A DNA stretch of 64,000 nt from JBGZFC01 sp041846575 (GCA_041846575.1 JBGZFC010000049.1:1-64000); one strand, 5' to 3'. Positions 18,398 through 27,003 are shown, counted from the stretch's first letter. Notes: generated from the sequence alone by a model not told the origin. Numbers and translations are program-made.

Positions 18398-20536
18398 ATG
18401 GCTACACTACAGAAGATTAGGAACAGAGGCGCATTTTTAGTCGCTATTATCGGTTTTGCTTTATTAGCATTCGTCCTCGGAGACTTATTTACATCAGGAA
18501 ATACTCTATTTATGCGAGCAAAAGACAAAGCATTCGTCGTAAACGGAGATATCATTTCAACTCAGGAATATGCCGATAAAATTGCCGAATGGGAAAATTT
18601 CCAAAAAATGGTAAGTGGACAAACATCACTCGATGAGAATACCACACAACAAATAAGAGACGCGGTTTATCAACAAATGGTACGCGAACGAATTCTTGAC
18701 CACCAAGCAAAGAGATTGGGTCTTACCGTATCGAAAGCAGAGATAAACGACCTAGTGCACGGAGAAAATATTTCGCCGTTACTGCAACAACTTCCATTTT
18801 TTGTTAATAATGAAACAGGGATGTTCGACAAAGCCGGATTGATGCAATTTCTAAATATGATAAATGCACCTCAAGGTTCTCTATCACCCGAGGAGCAAGC
18901 TGTTGCAGATCAATATAAGTCGGTATGGCTTTTTATTGAGAATATGATTAAATATCAACGTTTAGAAGAGAAATATTCTATGCTTTTGGCTTCGGCTGTA
19001 ATGGTAAACGATGTTGAAGCAAAAAACAATTTCGAGATGTCTCGTCAAAGTGCAGACATTGCTTATGTTACTCAAAACTATTTCTCTATTCCCGACTCAA
19101 CTATCACTGTTAGCGAACAGGAAGTGAAAGCTTTTTACGACAAAAACAAACAAGTTTTCAAATTGGATGTGCCATTGGCAAAAATTACATATTTCACAAA
19201 AGATATAACTCCAGGCGAAGCCGACTATGCCGAAATAGAGGCACAAGCAAAAGAGGCTTTCCAGAAACTGTCAACAACACAAAACCCGACAACTATAGTT
19301 ACAGACTATTCTGAAACACCTTTCCGCGATGTATTCCTTTCGGCTCGTTCGTTAGATAACAATCAAAAATCGTTTGTTGAAACTGCAAATATATCAGATG
19401 TTAAAGAACCTTTCAGAAACGGAGAAGCTTTTGTAATGTACAAATTGATTGACAAAAAAGTTTCGCCCGACTCTGTACATCTGAGAATGATGGCTATTCC
19501 CGAATCTACAATGATGGGAAAAGACACTTTAGTAACAAACTTTATCGACAGTGTTTATAATGTGATACAAGGCGGTAAATCTTTTGCTGAAGTGGCAAAC
19601 AGCCTTAATCCGCAATCAAACGGAGCAGATTTGGGTTGGGTTCGTGAGATGGATCTGATTTCTGCCGGCAGCGATGTTGTGAAAGCTGTTTTTGAAGCAC
19701 CTGTCGGACAACTTCAAAAATTAAGAACTACCGGACAACAAATTATTTTCCAGGTTGAAGAAAAAACGGCACCGGTTCAAAAATACAAACTGGCTACAAT
19801 CAATATGCCTGTTATTGTAAGCGAAAAAACATCAAACAATATTGATAACGAATTAAATCAATTTATCTCAGAAGTTTCAAATGCAACCGATAAATTCGAT
19901 AAGTTGGCCACCGAAAAAGGTTATATGGTTAATTCTGATGCAAGAGTATCGGCAAACGACTTTACATTGATGCGTATGCCGGGGTCACGTCAAATCGTAT
20001 CTTGGGCTGTAAACGAAAAGAAAATGGGAACAATCAGAAAGTTCGACCTTTCCAGAACACGTGTTGTTGTTCGTGTAGATGAAATTTTCCCGGCTGGTAT
20101 TGCTCCTATGTCGGAAGTTTCGAAAGTTATTGAAAGCAGATTGATGAACGATAAAAAAGCTGAAAAAATTATCGCTGATTTACAAGCTAAAAAACTCACA
20201 TCTCTCGATGCTTACGCATCTGCAATTGGAGCTGTAGTTGATACAATGAAGTTTGTAAACTTCGAAACTCAAAACATCTCGGGTGCCGGTTTCGAACCTG
20301 CAATAAATGCCCAAGCAGCTTTTGCTCCTGTTAATAAAATGAATGCTCCTACAAAAGGAAACAGAGGAGTATATATCACAAATGTACTAAACAGAACAGA
20401 AAACCCTGCCACATACAACGCCGAAAGTCAAAAAATTGGTATGCAATCACGCAATGCAGGTCGTATCCAAAGACAATCGATGGATGTATTGAGAGAAAAA
20501 CTAAAAGTTGTTGATAACAGATATGTATTTTTCTAA
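18398..20536 (+). CDS. ppiD: PpiD-like periplasmic peptidyl-prolyl isomerase/chaperone
   Basis: Membrane-anchored folding factor of 712 residues. One N-terminal membrane segment (13-31, FLVAIIGFALLAFVLGDLF) is followed by a SurA-N-like region (about 40-200) and a parvulin-type domain (about 345-450, with GGKSFAEVANSLNPQSNGADLGWV); a second long helical region follows. The architecture matches PpiD, which faces the periplasm at the translocon exit. It lies downstream of porW-porZ and plausibly assists folding of envelope proteins. It has its own promoter and converges on the HIRAN operon. Confidence 0.87.
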   Translation: MATLQKIRNRGAFLVAIIGFALLAFVLGDLFTSGNTLFMRAKDKAFVVNGDIISTQEYADKIAEWENFQKMVSGQTSLDENTTQQIRDAVYQQMVRERILDHQAKRLGLTVSKAEINDLVHGENISPLLQQLPFFVNNETGMFDKAGLMQFLNMINAPQGSLSPEEQAVADQYKSVWLFIENMIKYQRLEEKYSMLLASAVMVNDVEAKNNFEMSRQSADIAYVTQNYFSIPDSTITVSEQEVKAFYDKNKQVFKLDVPLAKITYFTKDITPGEADYAEIEAQAKEAFQKLSTTQNPTTIVTDYSETPFRDVFLSARSLDNNQKSFVETANISDVKEPFRNGEAFVMYKLIDKKVSPDSVHLRMMAIPESTMMGKDTLVTNFIDSVYNVIQGGKSFAEVANSLNPQSNGADLGWVREMDLISAGSDVVKAVFEAPVGQLQKLRTTGQQIIFQVEEKTAPVQKYKLATINMPVIVSEKTSNNIDNELNQFISEVSNATDKFDKLATEKGYMVNSDARVSANDFTLMRMPGSRQIVSWAVNEKKMGTIRKFDLSRTRVVVRVDEIFPAGIAPMSEVSKVIESRLMNDKKAEKIIADLQAKKLTSLDAYASAIGAVVDTMKFVNFETQNISGAGFEPAINAQAAFAPVNKMNAPTKGNRGVYITNVLNRTENPATYNAESQKIGMQSRNAGRIQRQSMDVLREKLKVVDNRYVFF

Positions 20537-20563
20537 AAGATAATTTTCGGTAACAATATAAAC

Positions 20564-20599
20564 AAAAAGGGGGCTGTCTTTAATTTTGAGACAGCCCCC
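20564..20599 (-). terminator. Terminator of the tcdA / ADPRH-J / HIRAN operon
   Basis: An 11-base-pair stem (GGGGGCTGTCT / AGACAGCCCCC) with a 9-base loop. On the minus strand it is followed by five T residues, 7 bases beyond the HIRAN stop codon. On the plus strand no T run follows, so it mainly serves the minus-strand operon. The stem resembles the GGCTGTCTCAAAA ends of the repeat at 36301-36466. Confidence 0.8.
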
Positions 20600-20605
20600 G
20601 CACGT

Positions 20606-20995
20606 TTACTCCACCATATATATTTTTGCATTAATTTTTAACCACTTGTTTTTTCTTTTGATTGAAGTAATACGGCAGAAAAAAGCTTTTCCTGCATCCA
20701 TTAGTCTGGAAATTACTTCATTCATCTCTTGAGGAACCCAACCGATACGAACTTCGTTGTAGTAGATACCTATTGCAAGCTCATCGTATTCGTTTTTAGG
20801 GTGACGAAGCATTTTTAGCTTGGTTTCGGGTATTAATTCAGGTTCAAGAGCGTCAATCTCTTCACAGAAAGATGTACCTGCAACTACAATATCAAGCAAG
20901 AAAATTTCACGTGTAAACGGAGCAAAAGATTTCACTCCGCCTGTCCCTATAAAGGCAAGTAGTTCGGGGGTAAGTTTAGCTATTCCGGGTTCCAT
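20606..20995 (-). CDS. Stand-alone HIRAN domain protein
   Basis: A 129-residue protein that is mostly one HIRAN domain: IVVAGTSFCEEIDAL, then LKMLRHPKNEYDELAIGIYYNEVRIGWVPQEMNEVISRLMDAG, the characteristic small beta-barrel core. In eukaryotic HLTF the HIRAN domain binds DNA 3' ends; for bacterial stand-alone forms the target is unknown. The start ATG lies 16 bases inside the end of the upstream ADP-ribosylglycohydrolase gene in another frame, which suggests translational coupling. It is the last gene of the operon before the terminator. Confidence 0.85.
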   Translation of the reverse strand: MEPGIAKLTPELLAFIGTGGVKSFAPFTREIFLLDIVVAGTSFCEEIDALEPELIPETKLKMLRHPKNEYDELAIGIYYNEVRIGWVPQEMNEVISRLMDAGKAFFCRITSIKRKNKWLKINAKIYMVE

Positions 20996-22560
20996 TCTTC
21001 CAACAGTGTTATGTAGTTTTTATATTTTCCGATTTCTATCTTGAGTTCTTCTATCTCTTTTTCAATTTCTGTTTTTTCAGATTCGATCCATTCTTCATCA
21101 TATATTTTTTCTCTGTAGATAAAAGGGAACTCTGTTTCTAATTGCGATATTTGCGTCTCTAACGTTTTAATACTCTTTTCAAGTTTCTTTACAATATCTT
21201 CTAAATTGATAGATGCCAATTTGTCTGTTCTTATACCGTCGTTACTCAATATTAAAACAATCTGTTGCAAAACCTGCAAATCGGCAAGCTCATAAGCAGT
21301 TTGAGCTTGAAGGAACAGCTCTTTCATCTCTTCGGATAAATCGCCGTTTATATCCGGATGCAGACGTTTTACAACAAAATAGTATAGCTCTTTTATCTTT
21401 TTACTATCTTCTTTTGACAGAAAACTGCCTGATAAAAACTCACTTGCAGCAGCAAGCCGCTCAGCTTCAGATTCTATTTGACTTTTGTACTCTTTAAACT
21501 GAGTATCCACTTTTGTTTTAACGGTTTTCAAGTCCGGAACTTCATTTCTGTTTATATATGCCTGCAACAACGATAACTTAAATTTCAATTGCTGAAGTTC
21601 TATTGACAAACAGAAACTTTCATACTGCTTGTATCCTATTTTATTGAGATATAGTGCTGTCAGTAACTGTTTTTCGTGCTGAAGCATATTTTGCTTTTTC
21701 AAGAAAAGCTCTGAAAACCTGTTTCGTAAAAAAGTGTGGCGTTCTCTTAACTTCTTGGCATAATCACTTAAAGTAATATCGGTTGAACTACCGTCGATTT
21801 TACTTCTGAAGAGCAATAAAGTGTTCCGCATCTCTTTAGTCAGATAACTTTCAGCCTTTTCTGCCAACTCTTCCGGGATTCCATAATAAGCTTCGGCAAT
21901 ACTTCCCGTTATGGCGGCAATTGTATCGCTGTCTCCACCGATTGAAACTGCCATGCGAATTGCACTTTCGAAATCAAAACTTTCAAGAAAACAGATAATT
22001 GCTTGAGGAACGGTTACTTGACATGTTTCATTAAAAGTGTTTATTTTGCGAATATCTTCATAGGTTTGATTTAAATCATAACCGTAAAGTTCCTGCACTT
22101 TTTGGGCTATCGAGTCTTTGCTCGTATTAGTTCGCGCAAGATAGATACAGTGTGCCACACATTGAGCACCTTTTATTCCTTCCGGGTGATTGTGAGTGCA
22201 TTCGGCACTTTTCTTGGCTTCTACCAATACCTCTTTTTCAGAATCGAAAAGCCACCCACAAGGCGAAACACGCATCGCCGAACCGTTCCCATAACTGCCA
22301 TAAGGTTTTGGATTGTCCGATTGCACCCAACGGGCGAAAGATGCACCATAACCACCTTTTGGATACGGATATTTTTGACACCAATAGCGGATGGCATCTT
22401 CATAGCTCACATTATTTAATATTGCATCGGCAACTGCTACCGTGCAAATGGTGTCATCTGTGAAGTTGCAATCTTCGGGGAACAGTTCGAAGTTGTAATT
22501 CTTAGTATTGTTGAATTCGTAAGTTGAGCCTATAATATCTCCTGTAATTGCACCAAGCAT
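20980..22560 (-). CDS. ADP-ribosylglycohydrolase fused to coiled coil and J-domain-like region
   Basis: 526 residues. The N-terminal 255 form an ADP-ribosylglycohydrolase (DraG-like) domain with GDIIGS at 7-12, the metal-binding FTDDT at 33-37, HNHPEGIKGAQ at 123-133 and GGDSDTIAAITGSIAEAYYG at 208-227. This fold removes ADP-ribose from proteins or small molecules. The C-terminal half (about 262-526) is helical and charged; near its centre YYFVVKRLHPDING carries an HPD tripeptide at 401-403 between two helices, as in J-domains that stimulate Hsp70, though the usual first helix is not obvious. Coiled coil fills 450-520. The usual hydrolase length is near 260-300, so this is a fusion. It lies 14 bases downstream of tcdA and overlaps the HIRAN gene. 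Confidence 0.85.
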   Translation of the reverse strand: MLGAITGDIIGSTYEFNNTKNYNFELFPEDCNFTDDTICTVAVADAILNNVSYEDAIRYWCQKYPYPKGGYGASFARWVQSDNPKPYGSYGNGSAMRVSPCGWLFDSEKEVLVEAKKSAECTHNHPEGIKGAQCVAHCIYLARTNTSKDSIAQKVQELYGYDLNQTYEDIRKINTFNETCQVTVPQAIICFLESFDFESAIRMAVSIGGDSDTIAAITGSIAEAYYGIPEELAEKAESYLTKEMRNTLLLFRSKIDGSSTDITLSDYAKKLRERHTFLRNRFSELFLKKQNMLQHEKQLLTALYLNKIGYKQYESFCLSIELQQLKFKLSLLQAYINRNEVPDLKTVKTKVDTQFKEYKSQIESEAERLAAASEFLSGSFLSKEDSKKIKELYYFVVKRLHPDINGDLSEEMKELFLQAQTAYELADLQVLQQIVLILSNDGIRTDKLASINLEDIVKKLEKSIKTLETQISQLETEFPFIYREKIYDEEWIESEKTEIEKEIEELKIEIGKYKNYITLLEEWNPE

Positions 22561-22574
22561 ATTGTTTCCTTTTT

Positions 22575-23342
22575 TTATAGTTGTTTTTCAACAACCGATT
22601 TATTCACATCCCAAATTACCATCCCGCTCAACGTAAATCCGAAAATAGCGGTAATATGTACTAATGAGCCGTTAATGGTGGGTTTATGAAAGAGCGTGGT
22701 TTTATCGTTGTTTTTTTCTGAAAGTTGAGCCGCTTTATTCTCAAAAATTTCTTCGCTGTAAACACACATAATCTTTTTGTGTGGTTTTTCTCCTTTGCGA
22801 AATCGTTGTCGAAGGGCAGAGGCAAGACGACATCCTTTTACTTTCCAAAAATCGGTGACTTTAATTTGTTGCGAATCAATTTTTAAAGCTGCACCCATCG
22901 ATGAAAAAACGGTTGCCGAGGTTTTAGATGCAGCGAGCAACAAGTGTGCTTTATGTTGCAGTGTATCTATAGCATCTATAATATAATCATACTGTTCCAA
23001 ACGGAACGATTCAGAACTCTCTTCTCTATAAATTTCAGCAATAGCGGTTATTTTGGCTTCGGGATTAATCTCTTGAAGGCGTTTTTTCAGTACATCTACT
23101 TTCAGTAGTCCGACTGTTGTGGTAGTTGCCGGTAATTGCCGGTTAATATTAGATGGCGCAACATAGTCGGCATCTACAATGGTTAGTTGTGTGATGCCGC
23201 TTCTAATCAATCCTTCGGCGCACCAACTGCCTACACCGCCTAAACCAAACAGTATAACTTTTTTCGATTGCAGTGTCTGCATGGCTTCCGAACCGATAAC
23301 CAACTCCGTGCGTGAAAATATTTCGTTGGATTTGAATTGCAT
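22575..23342 (-). CDS. tcdA: tRNA threonylcarbamoyladenosine dehydratase (TcdA/CsdL)
   Basis: E1-like, ATP-dependent enzyme that cyclises the t6A base at tRNA position 37 to ct6A. The 255 residues include the nucleotide-binding GLGGVGS (33-39), IVDADYVAPSNINRQ, and the TcdA-specific C-terminal KIMCVYSEE and NGSLVHITAIFGFTLSGMVI segments. It is first in a minus-strand operon with the ADP-ribosylglycohydrolase fusion and the HIRAN gene. Other ThiF-family roles are less likely because of these C-terminal features. Another t6A-pathway gene (tsaC/sua5) is in this window at 63189. Confidence 0.92.
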   Translation of the reverse strand: MQFKSNEIFSRTELVIGSEAMQTLQSKKVILFGLGGVGSWCAEGLIRSGITQLTIVDADYVAPSNINRQLPATTTTVGLLKVDVLKKRLQEINPEAKITAIAEIYREESSESFRLEQYDYIIDAIDTLQHKAHLLLAASKTSATVFSSMGAALKIDSQQIKVTDFWKVKGCRLASALRQRFRKGEKPHKKIMCVYSEEIFENKAAQLSEKNNDKTTLFHKPTINGSLVHITAIFGFTLSGMVIWDVNKSVVEKQL

Positions 23343-23356
23343 TTTTATCTTTTTTA

Positions 23357-23364
23357 CAAAAATA
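23357..23364 (-). promoter_or_regulatory. -7 box of tcdA operon promoter
   Basis: Reads TATTTTTG on the minus strand, about 15 bases before the tcdA start codon. Candidate -33 TTG copies lie 18 and 23 bases further upstream (23383-23390). Confidence 0.55.
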
Positions 23365-23476
23365 ATAGATTTCGGTTAATCACAAAACAAACAGGAAGAT
23401 TTTGTGAGAGGGAGACTCAGAGGGTGCGAGAGGAGGAGACTGCGTAACTTGGAGAGAGTAATTTGTCAATTTATTA

Positions 23477-23520
23477 ATATTGCTGTCCGATAGGAAACAT
23501 TGTATCGCCTGAATAAACTA
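23477..23520. repeat. End fragment of inverted-repeat element family A
   Basis: The reverse complement (TTTATTCAGGCGATACAATG ... CGGACAGCAATATTAATAAA) aligns with the right end of the complete element at 61569-61706. The other end is not recognisable, so this is a truncated copy. The surrounding 23521-23700 holds no gene I can support. Confidence 0.6.
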
Positions 23521-23701
23521 AATCTCCATAACCGCATGCAAACGAGGAACGAGAGCTGCTTGTGGTAAACGTTTTATCTAAAACTTCTGCCTAACAAGGT
23601 TTACAAAGCAATTGGGTACAGCAACCAGCGGCTCAAAGTTCGTTTGTTGCATTTATGTGACATTAAACAACGAGATAAACCGACTTGTAGCGGTAATCTC
23701 T

Positions 23702-23810
23702 TAGTATCTTGTGTGTTTCCTTCTTCCAATCTCACTTCTATATAAACAGATTTCTCACTGCGTTCGAAATGACAGGGATAACAAGCGGCATTCTCAACTC
23801 CGAACTATAG
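23702..23810 (-). repeat. Family B intergenic repeat, inverted copy of 36192-36300
   Basis: About 109 bases, near-identical in reverse complement to 36192-36300 from CTATAGTTCGGAGTTG through GCTTGTTATCCCTGTCATTT, CGAACGCAGTGAGAAATCTG to ACACAAGATACTAAG. The core CATTTCGAACGCAGTGAGAAATCT resembles REP-like repeats widespread in bacterial genomes. It is non-coding. Confidence 0.75.
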
Positions 23811-23863
23811 ATTCGGCACTGCAACCAATCACTATATGTGGTTTGTTGCGTTGATAGACGAAA

Positions 23864-23905
23864 GAAAAAAGACCCAACAGGTTTTAAAAACCTATAAGGT
23901 CTTTT
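23864..23905 (-). terminator. Terminator of rubrerythrin gene
   Basis: On the minus strand AAAAGACC and GGGTCTTTTTT arms enclose an inner AGGTTTT/AAAACCT stem, and the hairpin ends in six T residues, about 50 bases after the rubrerythrin stop codon. Confidence 0.75.
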
Positions 23906-23953
23906 GTATTAATTCATAAGGTATATGAAAACTCCCGAATATCAGCTAACCGA

Positions 23954-24532
23954 CTAATAATATTTGTCGTTTTTAGGTTCGAAATAGGTTTGCGGATGTA
24001 AGCAAGCGGGACATGTTTTGGGTGCTGTTTTGCCCACATGAACATATCCGCAGTTACGACATTGCCACTCGATTGCTTGGTCGCGAGAGAATACAGTTTC
24101 GTCTTTCACACGTTGCAACAGTTTCAAATAGCGTTCTTCGTGAATTGCTTCGGCTCTTGCAATCATACGGTACATTGTGGCTATTTCTTTAAATCCTTCT
24201 TCTTCGGCAATATCAGCAAACATCGGATAAAGTTCTACCCACTCTTCGTTTTCTCCGGCAGCAGATGCTTCCAAGTTTTCAGCAGTAGTGCCGATAACAC
24301 CTGCCGGATATGTTGCTGTAATTTCAAGCATTCCGCCTTCAAGATATTTAAACATACGTTTTGCATGCTCTTTTTCTTGTTCTGCAGTTTCCATAAAAAT
24401 AGCTGCAATTTGTTTATAGCCTTCTTTGTCGGCAACTTTCGCAAAATAGGTGTAGCGCATTCTGGCTTGCGATTCTCCGGCAAACGACTTCATCAGATTT
24501 TGTTCTGTACGAGTTCCTTTAATACTTTTCAT
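23954..24532 (-). CDS. rbr: Rubrerythrin
   Basis: Cytoplasmic non-haem iron protein that reduces hydrogen peroxide in anaerobes. 192 residues: an N-terminal four-helix ferritin-like diiron domain (ESQARMRYTYF, AEQEKEHAKRMF, and AEAIHEERY late in the domain) and a C-terminal rubredoxin domain with CRNCG and CPAC. An ATG at 24577 opens a longer frame, but it lies within the -7 box; the family start KSIKGTRTEQNL begins at 24532. Single gene with its own promoter and terminator; it supports an anaerobic or microaerophilic host. Confidence 0.95.
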   Translation of the reverse strand: MKSIKGTRTEQNLMKSFAGESQARMRYTYFAKVADKEGYKQIAAIFMETAEQEKEHAKRMFKYLEGGMLEITATYPAGVIGTTAENLEASAAGENEEWVELYPMFADIAEEEGFKEIATMYRMIARAEAIHEERYLKLLQRVKDETVFSRDQAIEWQCRNCGYVHVGKTAPKTCPACLHPQTYFEPKNDKYY

Positions 24533-24576
24533 AAACGTTGTTTTTTTAATAATTGTGATTAAAAAATATGTTTTCA

Positions 24577-24584
24577 CAAAGATA
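24577..24584 (-). promoter_or_regulatory. -7 box of rubrerythrin promoter
   Basis: Reads TATCTTTG on the minus strand, 44 bases upstream of the chosen start at 24532. It rules out the longer reading frame that would start at 24577. Confidence 0.6.
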
Positions 24585-24889
24585 CAAATTTAGAGATATT
24601 AAGAGTATGTTGAGTAACAAACACGCTTAATTTATAATATTTCTAAATAATACCTATAATATGGGAACGTTTAAATCTCTGATGGATTTTTGAGCCTTTC
24701 TTTATGAGTGATGAATGATTGGTGTATCCCAACATTGGCACATTTGCAATTAACAAATAGTAATAACTCGGAATTAGTAACTTATTCTGTCTTTCAAAAA
24801 ACACGCGAAAGGATTCAGATGAAAAATACTTAGCATTCTTTGCGATTTCCTTTGTGAACTTTGCGTGAAACCTTTGAACAAAAATAATT

Positions 24890-25080
24890 AATATGGGTTG
24901 GTGGGCGTTCTCTCAACTCGTAACATGGAACTATCAAAACAGATTTCCCTCTGCGTTCGAAATGAGAGTGAATGATTTTCGGCACTCCCAACATTGACAC
25001 ATTATCACATTAGTATATTGCCACATTAGTCTTGTATCTTGTTTTTTTAAAATAAAAATGTTTAGCGGACAGCATAAGAT
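24890..25080 (-). repeat. Degenerate composite intergenic repeat, inverted copy of 2515-2810
   Basis: Read on the minus strand it contains TATGCTGTCCGCTAAACATT (family A-like end), ACAAGACTAATGTGGC, repeated ACATTR-type units around 24974-25015, TTGGGAGTGCCGAAAATCAT, CATTTCGAACGCAGAGGGAA and GTTACGAGTTGAGAGAACGC, in the same order as 2515-2810. The gap 24585-24889 upstream contains no gene, only AT-rich DNA and a CCAACATTGGCACATTTGC unit. Confidence 0.6.
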
Positions 25081-25106
25081 ATTGTTGCTTAAGACTTAAT
25101 AAAGCA

Positions 25107-26978
25107 TCACACAAATTCGCTCAATTCGAGCCAACGCAGAGTTTTTTCGTCAATCAGTTCGATAACTTTCGAAATTCGGTTAGATTTTTCTATCAATTCA
25201 TCGGTATTTAGACTACCTGACGAGAGTAGCGAAGTAAGGTCCTCTTTTTCAGACTCCAATTGAGAAATTTCGATTTCCAACTTTTCGAACTCCTGTTTCT
25301 CTTTGAATGTAAGTTTTGTTTTTTCGGTATTTTTCGGTTTGGTGTGTTGTCCCGGTTGTTTTGTGGCTTTTAGTTCTTCGGACGTTTTTTTGTCGTCCAA
25401 CGTTTTCCAATCTCTATATTGAGTGTAGTTACCCGGAAAGTTTTGAATTTCGCCATTACCGTGAAAAACAAGCAGATTGTCCACTACCTTATCCATGAAA
25501 TATCGGTCGTGCGAAATCACAATCAAGCAACCTTTAAAATCTTTCAAATACTCTTCCAAAATATTGAGCGTTACTATATCTAAGTCGTTTGTAGGCTCAT
25601 CGAGAATAAGGAAATTGGGATTTTTAATCAGCACTGTACAAAGATATAGACGCCTTTGTTCGCCACCGCTTAATTTATATACAAAATCGTGTTGCTTTGA
25701 GGGTGAAAACAAAAAATGTTGTAAAAACTGCGATGCCGTCAATCGGACTCCGTTACCCAAATCTATCACTTCGGCAATATCTTGCACCACATCTATCACT
25801 TTTGTTTGTTCGTCAAACTGCAATCCATCTTGACTATAATAACCAAAATTTACGGTTTCGCCTATGTCGAATTTTCCGGAATCGGGACTCTCCAATCCGA
25901 GCAGCATTTTCACAAACGTACTTTTTCCCGTACCGTTGTTGCCCACGATACCCATTTTTTCATAACGCGAAAATGTATAGTTGAAATTGTCGGTAATCTT
26001 TATATCTCCAAAGTTTTTTGAAATATTTTGTGCTTCAAATATCTTTTTCCCGATGTAAGCACCTTTTGCCGCGAGGCGAATTTGGTTGTCCTCTCTTCGT
26101 TTTTTGGCTCTTTCTTCCAATTCGTAAAAGGCATCGATGCGCGATTTTGCTTTCGTGGCACGTGCTTGCGGTTGTCGCCGCATCCATTCCAGCTCTTTTC
26201 GATATATATTTTTGGCACTTTCGGTTTCAGCATTTTGGGCAGCTATTCGTTCGTCTCGTTTTTCCAAATAGTAGGCATAATTGCCCTTGTATTGATAAAT
26301 CTGTTTTTCATCAATTTCGATCATTTGCGAGCAAACACGGTCTAAGAAATAGCGGTCGTGGGTAACCATCAGAAGGCTTATGTTCGAGCGTGAGAGATAT
26401 CCTTCCAACCACTCTACCATCTCCAAATCGAGGTGGTTAGTTGGCTCATCCAGTATAACGAGTTCCGGCTCGGCTATAAGAGTGTTTGCCAAAGCGATTC
26501 GCTTGAGTTGTCCGCCCGAAAGTTCACCTATTTTCTGATTGAGTCTAACAATCTTTAATTGACTCAAAATCTGCCTGATGCGCTGTTCATAATCCCAAGC
26601 GTTGAGCAAATCCATTTTTGCCATAATTTCGTCCAATCCTTCATGACTGGACGATGATATAATCTCTTCGTATCGGGCAATAGTTTTCACAACATCGTTA
26701 TCTACCGCAAAACAGGCTTCGAGCACCGTAAGTTGCGGGTCAAATTGCGACATCTGGCTTAAATATGCAAATCGGATATCGTTTCTAAAAACCACCCTTC
26801 CGCTATCATACGGCTCTTTTCCCGATATAATGTTTAGCAGCGTCGTTTTTCCGGTGCCGTTTTTGGCAATTAAGCCTATTTTATCTCCTTCGGCAATTCC
26901 GAAAGAGATGTCTCGAAACAGTAATAAATCGCCAAAGCTTTTCGTTAAAGAGTCTATTTGAAGTAGAGGATTTGCCAT
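25107..26978 (-). CDS. ABC-F family ATPase (Uup-like)
   Basis: Soluble, ribosome-associated type of ABC ATPase without membrane segments. 623 residues with two ATP-binding cassettes: Walker A AKNGTGKTTLL near residue 40 and GNNGTGKSTFV near 350, signature motifs LSGGQLKR and LSGGEQRR, and Walker B motifs LVILDEPTNHLDL and FLILDEPTNDLDI. The linker between the cassettes is arginine-rich. A C-terminal coiled coil (about 545-623) is typical of the Uup group. The longer frame from 27008 is rejected because a -7 box lies at 26996-27003; ANPLLQIDSLTKSFG is the family start. Divergent from the flippase gene. Confidence 0.9.
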   Translation of the reverse strand: MANPLLQIDSLTKSFGDLLLFRDISFGIAEGDKIGLIAKNGTGKTTLLNIISGKEPYDSGRVVFRNDIRFAYLSQMSQFDPQLTVLEACFAVDNDVVKTIARYEEIISSSSHEGLDEIMAKMDLLNAWDYEQRIRQILSQLKIVRLNQKIGELSGGQLKRIALANTLIAEPELVILDEPTNHLDLEMVEWLEGYLSRSNISLLMVTHDRYFLDRVCSQMIEIDEKQIYQYKGNYAYYLEKRDERIAAQNAETESAKNIYRKELEWMRRQPQARATKAKSRIDAFYELEERAKKRREDNQIRLAAKGAYIGKKIFEAQNISKNFGDIKITDNFNYTFSRYEKMGIVGNNGTGKSTFVKMLLGLESPDSGKFDIGETVNFGYYSQDGLQFDEQTKVIDVVQDIAEVIDLGNGVRLTASQFLQHFLFSPSKQHDFVYKLSGGEQRRLYLCTVLIKNPNFLILDEPTNDLDIVTLNILEEYLKDFKGCLIVISHDRYFMDKVVDNLLVFHGNGEIQNFPGNYTQYRDWKTLDDKKTSEELKATKQPGQHTKPKNTEKTKLTFKEKQEFEKLEIEISQLESEKEDLTSLLSSGSLNTDELIEKSNRISKVIELIDEKTLRWLELSEFV

Positions 26979-26995
26979 AATGGTAAATTTTCCTG

Positions 26996-27003
26996 CAAAA
27001 TTA
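26996..27003 (-). promoter_or_regulatory. -7 box of ABC-F gene
   Basis: Reads TAATTTTG on the minus strand, ending 17 bases before the chosen start at 26978. It fixes the start by excluding the codon at 27008. Confidence 0.5.

Noticed and set aside
20564..20599. Hairpin as terminator of the ppiD-like gene
   Set aside because: No T run follows on the plus strand; the T run is on the minus strand, so it mainly serves the HIRAN operon.
22575..23342. ThiF/E1-like gene as part of a ubiquitin-like defence system
   Set aside because: The C-terminal motifs are those of TcdA, a tRNA-modifying housekeeping enzyme, and no ubiquitin-like or JAB protein is nearby.
24038..24562. 174-codon plus-strand frame across rubrerythrin
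   Set aside because: It is antisense to a clear rubrerythrin gene; the cysteine/phenylalanine-rich translation is typical of a shadow frame.
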